A DNA stretch of 64,000 nt from Craurococcus roseus (GTDB taxonomy: Bacteria > Pseudomonadota > Alphaproteobacteria > Acetobacterales > Acetobacteraceae). The position numbers and the translations under genes were made by a program. Below are positions 57,560 through 64,000 of the stretch, one piece after another. The stretch is from contig NZ_BAAAFZ010000015.1 in NCBI RefSeq assembly GCF_039523795.1, forward strand, positions 112,288 to 176,287. The letters run 5' to 3'. Within the stretch, counting starts at the first letter, position 1. Every line of letters starts with the position of its first letter. Below the pieces are notes generated by a model, which saw nothing but the letters and a program-made list of their open reading frames with translations, made no database searches and was not told the origin of the DNA.

Positions 57560-58430
57560 GGCCGGCCCAGCCGCGGCAACGCCCAAAGGCGCCTCCGGCG
57601 CCCGGTGGCGCGACCTCCGCAAGCGGGTCCTGTCCGCCGCGCTGCTGGCGCCGGCGGCGCTGTTGTGCGTCTGGCTCGGCGCCGAAGCCTGGACCGCGCT
57701 GATGGCCGCCGCCGCGGCGGTGCTCGCCTGGGAGTGGGTCCGGCTCTGCGGCTATTCGACCCGGCGCCTGCCCGGCATCGGCGTTCCGGTCGCCGTGCTG
57801 GCGGCCGGCACCCTCGCGGTGGAAGCGCAATGGCTGGCGTCCGTCGCCCTGCTCTGCGGCGGCGCTGTGCTCGTGAGCGCCATCAGCGGCCCTTCCACGA
57901 CCCGCGGCGGGCCGGCCGGCAACTGGCTCGGCTTCGGCGTGCTCTACATCGGCCTCGCCGCCGTGGCGCTGATCCACCTCCGGGGCGACGCCTCGGCCGG
58001 CCGGCTGAACGTGCTGTTCCTGTTCTTCACGGTCTGGGCCAGCGACATCGGCGCCTACGCCGCCGGGCGCTTGCTCGGCGGGCCCAAGCTCGCTCCGTCG
58101 GTGTCGCCGAACAAGACCTGGTCGGGCGCGGCCGGCGGCCTGCTGGCGGCGGTGGCGGTGGGCGCCGGGGCGGCCTATGTCATGGCGGTGGCCGGAACCC
58201 CGGCGCCCACCGGCCGCGTCCTGCTGGTCGCCGGGGGCATCGGCGTGCTGGCCCAAGCGGGCGATTTCTTCGAGAGCTGGATCAAGCGACGCTTCGACGT
58301 GAAAGATTCTTCGAGCCTCATCCCCGGTCACGGCGGCTTGCTGGACCGCTTGGACGGCGTCCTCGCCGCCGCCCCCGCCGCCGCCGTCCTCGGCGTGCTG
58401 CTGGGGCCGGGGGAGGCCTTGTGGCGGTGA
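57543..58430 (+). CDS. cdsA: Phosphatidate cytidylyltransferase
   Basis: A 295-residue polytopic enzyme that makes CDP-diacylglycerol for phospholipid synthesis. The C-terminal signature (PNKTWSGAAGGLL and KRRFDVKDSSSLIPGHGGLLDRLDG) is complete. GTG start at 57543, 17 bases inside uppS; its stop overlaps the dxr start. About seven hydrophobic segments are visible. Confidence 0.96.
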   Translation: MRASVEAGPAAATPKGASGARWRDLRKRVLSAALLAPAALLCVWLGAEAWTALMAAAAAVLAWEWVRLCGYSTRRLPGIGVPVAVLAAGTLAVEAQWLASVALLCGGAVLVSAISGPSTTRGGPAGNWLGFGVLYIGLAAVALIHLRGDASAGRLNVLFLFFTVWASDIGAYAAGRLLGGPKLAPSVSPNKTWSGAAGGLLAAVAVGAGAAYVMAVAGTPAPTGRVLLVAGGIGVLAQAGDFFESWIKRRFDVKDSSSLIPGHGGLLDRLDGVLAAAPAAAVLGVLLGPGEALWR

Positions 58431-59626
58431 CGCCCCTCCACCCCGCCCCCGCCGACGGCCCTCCGCGCCGGATCACCGTGCTCGGCAGCACCGGCTCGGT
58501 GGGCCGCAGCACCCTCGCGCTGCTGGAAACGGCCTCGCCGGGCGCCTTCGCGGTGGAGGCGCTGGTGGCCGGCAGCGACGCCTCCGCGCTCGCCGCCCAA
58601 GCCCGCCGGCACGGCGCGCGCCTGGCCGTGGTCGCCGACCCGGCCGCGCACGGCGCCTTGCGCGAAGCGCTGGCCGGCACCGGCATCGAAACCGCGGCCG
58701 GCGCGGACGCGGTGGTCGAGGCCGCGGCCCGGCCCGCCGACTGGACCATGGCCGCCATCGTCGGCGCCGCCGGCCTGCGCTCCACGCTGGCGGCGCTGGA
58801 CCGGGGCGGCATCCTCGCCCTCGCCAACAAGGAAAGCTTGGTGTGCGCCGGCGAGATCGTGCTGGCCGCCGCCCGCCGCTCCGGCGCCACGCTGCTGCCG
58901 GTGGACTCCGAGCACAACGCCATCTTCCAGGCGCTCGACCTGCGCGACACGGCGATGGTGGAGAAGATCGTGCTGACCGCTTCGGGCGGCCCCTGCCGCG
59001 CCATGGAGCCGGCCGAGATGCGCGCCGTCACGCCCGAGGTCGCTCTGCGCCACCCGGTCTGGAAGATGGGCGCCAAGATCTCCATCGACTCCGCCACCAT
59101 GATGAACAAGGGCCTGGAGCTGATCGAGGCCGCGCACCTGTTCCCGGTGCCGGAAACCCGGATCGAGGTGCTGGTGCACCCCCAATCCGCGGTGCACGGG
59201 CTGGTGCAGTACGCCGACGGCTCCGTCCTCGCGCAGCTCGGCACCCCCGACATGCGGACCCCGATCGCCCACGCGCTGGCCTGGCCCGGCCGCATGGCGG
59301 TGGCGCTGCCGCGCCTGGACCTCGCCGCGCTCGGCCGGCTGGAGTTCCTGCCGCCCGATCCGGTCCGCTTCCCGGCGCTGCGCCTCGCGCGCGACGCGCT
59401 CAGGGCCGGCGCCGGCGCGCCGGTGGTGCTGAACGGCGCCAACGAAGTGGCCGTTTCGCTCTTCCTCGACCGCCGGCTGGGCTTCCTCGACATCGCGGCG
59501 GTGGTGGAGGAGGCGCTCGGCCTGTTCGGGACGCGCGCGGTGGGCGGGCTGGACGACGTGCTGGCGCTCGACGCCGAAGCGCGCCGCGAAGCCGCGGGGC
59601 TGGCGGCGCGGCGCGCGGCGGCCTGA
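58427..59626 (+). CDS. dxr: 1-deoxy-D-xylulose 5-phosphate reductoisomerase
   Basis: A 399-residue enzyme of the methylerythritol phosphate isoprenoid pathway; it supplies precursors used by the neighbouring uppS. NADPH-binding VLGSTGSVGRSTL, LANKESLVCAGE, the metal/substrate VDSEHNAIFQAL, SIDSATMMNKGLELIEA and LNGANEVAV are all present. The GTG at 58427 overlaps the cdsA stop as GTGA; GTG at 58421 is an equally readable alternative, with GGGAGG 4 versus 10 bases away. rseP follows after 13 bases. Confidence 0.97.
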   Translation: MTPLHPAPADGPPRRITVLGSTGSVGRSTLALLETASPGAFAVEALVAGSDASALAAQARRHGARLAVVADPAAHGALREALAGTGIETAAGADAVVEAAARPADWTMAAIVGAAGLRSTLAALDRGGILALANKESLVCAGEIVLAAARRSGATLLPVDSEHNAIFQALDLRDTAMVEKIVLTASGGPCRAMEPAEMRAVTPEVALRHPVWKMGAKISIDSATMMNKGLELIEAAHLFPVPETRIEVLVHPQSAVHGLVQYADGSVLAQLGTPDMRTPIAHALAWPGRMAVALPRLDLAALGRLEFLPPDPVRFPALRLARDALRAGAGAPVVLNGANEVAVSLFLDRRLGFLDIAAVVEEALGLFGTRAVGGLDDVLALDAEARREAAGLAARRAAA

Positions 59627-59639
59627 GGAGGACCCGGTC

Positions 59640-60776
59640 TTGGATCTGATCGCGCAAAGCTGGAACCTGCTGCCGGCCCTGCCGCGCACCCTCATCGCCT
59701 TCGCGCTGGTGCTCGGCGTCCTGGTCTTCGTCCACGAGATGGGCCACTACCTCGCCGCCCGCTGGCGCGGCGTGCACGTGGACGCCTTCTCCATCGGCTT
59801 CGGCCGGCCGGTGTGGCGCCGCACGGACCGCCGCGGCACGGAATGGCGGCTGGGCTGGCTCCCGCTCGGCGGCTACGTGAAGCTGCACGGGCAGGAGGTG
59901 CCGGAGGAGACGGACGAGGCGACGCGCGCCTCCTGGCGCCCCGGCCAGACCTTCCACGAGAAGCCCGTCAGGGACCGGGCCATCGTGGTCGCGGCCGGGC
60001 CTGTGGCGAACTACCTGCTGGCGGTGCTGCTCTTCGCAGGGCTCGCCATGTCGGTGGGCCGCCCGGTCGGCAACACCACGGTCGGCATGGTGGTCCAGGG
60101 GTCGGCCGCCGAGCGCGGCGGCTTGCGCGTCGGCGACGAGATCCTCTCGCTCGACGGCGAGCGCGTGTCGCGCTTCGAGCAGGTGCAGCGCCACGTGCAG
60201 CCCCGCGCCGGCCAGCCGATCGAGATCCGCGTCGCCCGGGACTCCGGCGAGCGCTCGCTGACCGTCACGCCGGACGCGCGCGAAGGAGGGCCGGGGGGCG
60301 CGACAACGGGCGTGCTCGGCATCCAGGGCGGCGCCGCGCGGCTGGAACGCCTGTCCTTCGGGCCGGCCCTCGCCGCCGGCGTGTCGCAGGCCATCGACGT
60401 GACGTGGCAATCGCTGACCAGCATTGGCGAGATGCTCACCGGCCAGCGCAGCGCCCGCGACCTCGGCGGGCCGATCCGCATCGCGGAGGTGTCCGGCGAG
60501 GCGGCGTCGCTCGGCCTCGCGCCGCTCGTCACCCTGATGGCGCTGCTCTCGGTCAGCCTCGGCCTGCTCAACCTGTTCCCCGTGCCGCTCCTCGACGGCG
60601 GCCACCTCGTCTTCTACGCGCTGGAAGCGATCCGCGGCCGGCCGCTGCCGCCAAGGGCGCAGGAGTACGGTTACCGCGCCGGCTTCGCGCTGTTGGCGAC
60701 CCTGTTCCTGCTGGTGTCGTGGAACGACATCGTCCACGGCACCATAGGCAGGTTCGTCGCGCGCCTCGTGGGCTGA
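59640..60776 (+). CDS. rseP: RIP metalloprotease RseP / site-2 protease
   Basis: A 378-residue intramembrane zinc protease that cleaves membrane-anchored anti-sigma factors and signal peptides; alphaproteobacterial homologues (MmpA) release regulators. The zinc motif HEMGHYLAAR is in helix 1 and the second aspartate is in NLFPVPLLDGGHLVFY. One PDZ domain (about residues 130-210) follows LVANYLL-type helix 2. The start is TTG at 59640, 8 bases after AGGAGG. Beside bamA and skp as usual. Confidence 0.95.
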   Translation: MDLIAQSWNLLPALPRTLIAFALVLGVLVFVHEMGHYLAARWRGVHVDAFSIGFGRPVWRRTDRRGTEWRLGWLPLGGYVKLHGQEVPEETDEATRASWRPGQTFHEKPVRDRAIVVAAGPVANYLLAVLLFAGLAMSVGRPVGNTTVGMVVQGSAAERGGLRVGDEILSLDGERVSRFEQVQRHVQPRAGQPIEIRVARDSGERSLTVTPDAREGGPGGATTGVLGIQGGAARLERLSFGPALAAGVSQAIDVTWQSLTSIGEMLTGQRSARDLGGPIRIAEVSGEAASLGLAPLVTLMALLSVSLGLLNLFPVPLLDGGHLVFYALEAIRGRPLPPRAQEYGYRAGFALLATLFLLVSWNDIVHGTIGRFVARLVG

Positions 60777-60897
60777 GGGCAACAGCCGCGGACGGACATC
60801 CGGAGGGCCGCGCCGGCGGCGGTTGGCGCGCCGCCGGGCCGCCGCTATGGTCCGCGCCGCCCGCTTGGCCGGGAACCACACAACCACGGCGTAGACC

Positions 60898-63240
60898 TTG
60901 CACCCCACCCTCCGAGCGCTGCTGATCGCTTCCGCCGCACTCTCGCTCCCGGCCGTCGCCTCGGACCCGGCGGCGGCGCAGAACCGCCCGACGCGGGCCG
61001 CGCGCCCGGCCCCGGCGGGCGCGGAGGGCGTCGTCCGCGAGATCGAGGTGCGCGGCAACCAGCGCATCGAGGCGGACACCGTCCGCTCCTACATGCTGCT
61101 GCAACCCGGCGACGCCTTCGACGCCGACCGGCTCGACCGCAGCCTCAAGTCGCTCTACGCCACCGGCCTGTTCCGCGACGTGCGGATCGCGCGCGACGGC
61201 GGGCGCGTGGTGGTGGACGTGGCGGAGAACCCAATCGTCAACCGCGTCGCCTTCGAGGGCAACCGCAAGATCAGCGACGACGTGCTGCGCGGCGAGGTCC
61301 AGCTCCGCGCCCGTTCGGTGTACACGCCGCAAGCGGTGCAGGCCGACCGGCAGCGCATCGTGGAGCTGTACGCGCGCCGCGGACGCTTCGGCGCGGTGGT
61401 GGAGCCGAAGCTCATCGAGCTCGAGCAGAACCGCGTGGACGTCGTCTACGAGATCCAGGAGAACGAGGCGGCGCTGGTCGCGCGCATCAACTTCGTGGGC
61501 AACCGCGCCTATTCGGACAGCCGGCTCAAGGAGGTGGTCGCCACCAAGGAGCAGGCTTGGTACCGGATCTTCTCGTCTTCCGACCAGTTCGACCCGGACC
61601 GCCTGTCCTTCGACCGCGAGCTGCTCCGCCGCTTCTACCTCCGCAGCGGCTACGCCGACGTGCAGATCAGCGGCGCGACCGCCGAACTGGCCCCGGACCG
61701 GACCGGCTTCTTCGTCACCTACACGCTGGACGAGGGCCCCCGGTACCGCGTCGGCAAGGTGGACGTGGTCTCCAACATCCGCAATCTCGACGCGGAAAGC
61801 CTGCGCGGGCTGGTTCGGGTCGAAGAGGGGGACTGGTACGACGGCGACGTTGTGGAGCGCGTGTCGCAGTCGCTGCAGGACACGGTGAACCTCCGCGGCT
61901 TCCCCTTCGTGGACGTGCAGCCCCGCATCCAGCGCGACCGCGAGAGCCGCCGCGTTGACCTCACCTTCGAGGTGAACGAGGCGCCGCGCGTCTTCGTCGA
62001 ACGCATCGACATCACCGGCAACACGCGGACCCAGGACCGGGTGGTCCGCCGCGAATTCCGCATCGCCGAAGGCGACGCCTTCAACGCCGCGCAGATCCGC
62101 CGCTCCCGCCAGCGCATCCGCGACCTGGGCTACTTCTCGGACGTGCAGGTCACCTCCGCGCCGGGCTCGGCGCCCGACCGCGCGGTGCTGAACACGCAGG
62201 TGACGGAGCGCGCCACCGGCGAGGTGTCGCTCGGCGGCGGCTACTCGACGGACGCGGGCGCGCTGGCGGACGTGGGCCTGCGCGAGCGCAACCTGCTCGG
62301 CACCGGCATCGACGCCCGCATCAACGGCACGCTGGCGCAGCGGCGGAGCCAGGTCGACCTCTCGATCACCGACCCGGCCTTCCTCGACCGCAACCTCGCC
62401 GCCGGCTTCGACCTCTTCTACATCCAGCGGAACCTGCTCGCGATCGCCAACTACCGCGAGCGCCGCGCCGGCTTCGCGGTGCGGGCGGGCTACGCCTTCA
62501 ACGAACGGCTGCGCCAGACCTGGGCCTACACGCTCACCAACCGCGAGATCTTCGACGTTTCGCAGAACGCGTCGCGCTTCGTGCGGCAGCAGCAGGGCGA
62601 AACCTTGCTGTCGCAGATCGGGCAGACCATCTCCTACGACTTCCGCGACTCCATCATCGACCCGCGCCGCGGCGGCGTGCTGCGCCTCGGCACCGACTTC
62701 GCGGGCCTCGGCGGCGACGCCGCCTACATCCGCGCCCGGCTGGACGGCAGCTACTTCATCCCGCTCGAAGCCTACTTCGGCGACCCGGACTACGTGCTCT
62801 CGCTGTCGGGCAGCATCGGCTACCTGGAAACGCTGTTCGGCAAGGAGGACCGGATCGTGGACCGGTTCTTCCTAGGCGGCGAAAACCTGCGCGGGTTCCG
62901 CATCGCCGGCGCGGGCCCGCGCGACCTCAACACCCGCGACTCGCTCGGCGGCCGCTTCATCTGGACCCAGAGCACGGAGCTGCGCTACCCGCTGCCGCTC
63001 CCGGCCGAGCTGGGCCTGATCGGCCGTGCCTTCGTGGATGTCGGCTCGCTGTCGCAGTCCGAAAAAAGCACCGCCGATGTCAGGGTCGCGGACGACGCCA
63101 GCCCGCGGGTCGGCGCCGGCGTCGGCATCTCGTGGCGCAGCCCGTTCGGCCTCATCAACATCGACTTGGCCCAGGCCGTGGTGAAGAAGTCCTACGACGA
63201 AACGCAGGTCTTCCGCTTCGGCTTCGGCACCCGATTCTGA
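60898..63240 (+). CDS. bamA: Outer membrane protein assembly factor BamA
   Basis: A 780-residue Omp85 protein that inserts beta-barrels into the outer membrane. A Sec signal peptide (ALLIASAALSLPAVA) is followed by five POTRA domains (about 45-390: VREIEVRGNQRIE, VNRVAFEGNRKI, ... FVERIDITGNTRTQD), then the barrel (VSLGGGYSTDAGALADVGL to the end). The VRGF-equivalent loop LRGFRIAGAGPRD and the C-terminal Phe are present. The start is TTG: an in-frame TAG lies only two codons upstream and no ATG or GTG occurs before POTRA 1. Confidence 0.96.
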   Translation: MHPTLRALLIASAALSLPAVASDPAAAQNRPTRAARPAPAGAEGVVREIEVRGNQRIEADTVRSYMLLQPGDAFDADRLDRSLKSLYATGLFRDVRIARDGGRVVVDVAENPIVNRVAFEGNRKISDDVLRGEVQLRARSVYTPQAVQADRQRIVELYARRGRFGAVVEPKLIELEQNRVDVVYEIQENEAALVARINFVGNRAYSDSRLKEVVATKEQAWYRIFSSSDQFDPDRLSFDRELLRRFYLRSGYADVQISGATAELAPDRTGFFVTYTLDEGPRYRVGKVDVVSNIRNLDAESLRGLVRVEEGDWYDGDVVERVSQSLQDTVNLRGFPFVDVQPRIQRDRESRRVDLTFEVNEAPRVFVERIDITGNTRTQDRVVRREFRIAEGDAFNAAQIRRSRQRIRDLGYFSDVQVTSAPGSAPDRAVLNTQVTERATGEVSLGGGYSTDAGALADVGLRERNLLGTGIDARINGTLAQRRSQVDLSITDPAFLDRNLAAGFDLFYIQRNLLAIANYRERRAGFAVRAGYAFNERLRQTWAYTLTNREIFDVSQNASRFVRQQQGETLLSQIGQTISYDFRDSIIDPRRGGVLRLGTDFAGLGGDAAYIRARLDGSYFIPLEAYFGDPDYVLSLSGSIGYLETLFGKEDRIVDRFFLGGENLRGFRIAGAGPRDLNTRDSLGGRFIWTQSTELRYPLPLPAELGLIGRAFVDVGSLSQSEKSTADVRVADDASPRVGAGVGISWRSPFGLINIDLAQAVVKKSYDETQVFRFGFGTRF

Positions 63241-63256
63241 TCCCGGAACCCAGTCC

Positions 63257-64000
63257 ATGCCCGCACAGCGCGCCCCCGCACCCCGCAGCGCCCGGCTCGC
63301 CGTCGTCTGCGCCTTCCTCCTGGCCGCCGCGCCCGCCGCCGCCCAGCAGAACCAGGAATGGTTCGTGCCGGGCCAAGGGCAGGGCCAGCAGGGGCAACGC
63401 CCCGCCCAGCAGCAGGGCCAACAACAGCAGCAGCAACGCCCGCAACAGCAGCAGCGGCCGCCGCAAGCCGCGGCGCGCCGCGAAGCGCAGCCGCTGCCGC
63501 CGGGCCAACCGCCGCCGACGCCGGTGATCGGCGTGGTGGACGTGCCGGAGATCCAGCGCGACTCGGCCGCCTTCAACCAGGTGCGCGAAGAGATCGAGCG
63601 CCGCCGCCAGCGCCTCAACGAGGACCTCCAGCGCGAACAGAACAACTGGCGCGAACAGCAGCAGCAACTCGCCAATCAGCGCGCCGGGATCCCGCCCGAG
63701 CAGCTCCGCCAGCGCGAGCGCGACCTGCAGGACCGCATCACCGAAAGCCAGCGCATCTTCCGCGAGCGCTCCCGCGCCATCGAGCAGGTGGCGCAAGGCG
63801 CGCTGGTGGAGATCGAGCAGGCGCTCGGCACGGTCATCCGCCAGGTCGCGGCCAGCCGCAGCGTCAACATGGTGCTGCCGCGCCCGCTGGTGATCTTCAA
63901 CGAGCCGCCGTTCGACCTCACGGCGGAGGTCTCGCAGCAGTTCAACCGCGCGCTGCGCAGCGTCACCATCCCGCCGGAAGCCGCGGCGGGCGGCGGCGAG
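63257..64000 (+). CDS. skp: OmpH/Skp-family periplasmic chaperone (3' end runs off window)
   Basis: 248 residues are visible with no stop by 64000. The N-terminus is a signal peptide (LAVVCAFLLAAAPAAAQQ), so the product is periplasmic. A Gln-rich, Pro-containing insert of about 50 residues (about 31-80) follows, then the OmpH core starting VIGVVDVPEIQRDSAAFNQV, a long coiled coil (about 112-190) and FNEPPFDLTAEVSQQFNRAL. Skp holds unfolded outer-membrane proteins for BamA, its upstream neighbour (16-base gap). The long Gln-rich insert is unusual. Confidence 0.88.
   Translation, partial: MPAQRAPAPRSARLAVVCAFLLAAAPAAAQQNQEWFVPGQGQGQQGQRPAQQQGQQQQQQRPQQQQRPPQAAARREAQPLPPGQPPPTPVIGVVDVPEIQRDSAAFNQVREEIERRRQRLNEDLQREQNNWREQQQQLANQRAGIPPEQLRQRERDLQDRITESQRIFRERSRAIEQVAQGALVEIEQALGTVIRQVAASRSVNMVLPRPLVIFNEPPFDLTAEVSQQFNRALRSVTIPPEAAAGGGE

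Overview
This 64 kb window is a piece of chromosome from a very GC-rich Gram-negative bacterium, almost certainly an alphaproteobacterium. The family content and gene order fit Rhodospirillales/Acetobacteraceae (Roseomonas-like) best. The evidence is a 14-gene complex I operon followed by birA-coaX-rnj-DUF1467-proS-lolC-lolD-dnaE and then rpsB-tsf-pyrH-frr-uppS-cdsA-dxr-rseP-bamA-skp, the short proS type typical of alphaproteobacteria, and outer-membrane genes (lpxB, bamA, skp, lol). The taxonomic call is inference from family resemblance; no database was consulted.

Layout. 1-3.4 kb: 5' part of secD, a Gfo/Idh/MocA oxidoreductase, lpxB and hisI. 3.5-7.6 kb: a Zur-type regulator, then a tightly overlapping minus-strand operon nudix-alaX-sseA-metC. 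7.6-15.8 kb: a mixed accessory stretch (DMT exporter, MDR oxidoreductase, methyltransferase, GNAT, CopD-like membrane protein, orphan ParA, Ser/Pro-rich membrane-anchored protein, NAD(P)HX repair enzyme, malonyl-CoA decarboxylase, putative lipoprotein). 16-18.4 kb: an AceE-like thiamine-diphosphate enzyme. 18.4-25.1 kb: tRNA-Leu, then the proteostasis block tig-clpP-clpX-lon, then tRNA-Val and tRNA-Asp. 25.4-39.9 kb: nuoA-N. 39.9-43.4 kb: birA, coaX, rnj and DUF1467. 43.4-43.8 kb: a non-coding gap with a probable structured small RNA. 43.8-51.5 kb: proS, lolC, lolD, a DMT transporter on the other strand, and dnaE. 51.6-53.1 kb: two minus-strand accessory genes (RTX-like Gly/Asp repeat protein; isoprenylcysteine-methyltransferase-like protein). 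53.3-64 kb: the translation, lipid and outer-membrane biogenesis superoperon.

How the genes fit together. The core blocks provide respiration (NADH:quinone oxidoreductase), protein quality control, replication (DnaE), translation factors, isoprenoid/undecaprenyl/CDP-diacylglycerol synthesis and envelope assembly (SecD, LpxB, LolCD, RseP, BamA, Skp). Many junctions overlap by 1-17 nt, which suggests translational coupling. Start codons are often GTG or TTG.

No complete novel system (defence island, BGC, prophage, CRISPR, integrative element) is visible. The most interesting unexplained signals are regulatory or RNA-level: a candidate structured RNA with its own terminator before proS; an AT-rich 26-bp dyad over a probably leaderless promoter at 15.2 kb; a hairpin that hides the parA ribosome binding site; strong hairpins in successive spacers of rpsB-tsf-pyrH-frr; and a BirA with Gln at the position equivalent to E. 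coli Arg118.
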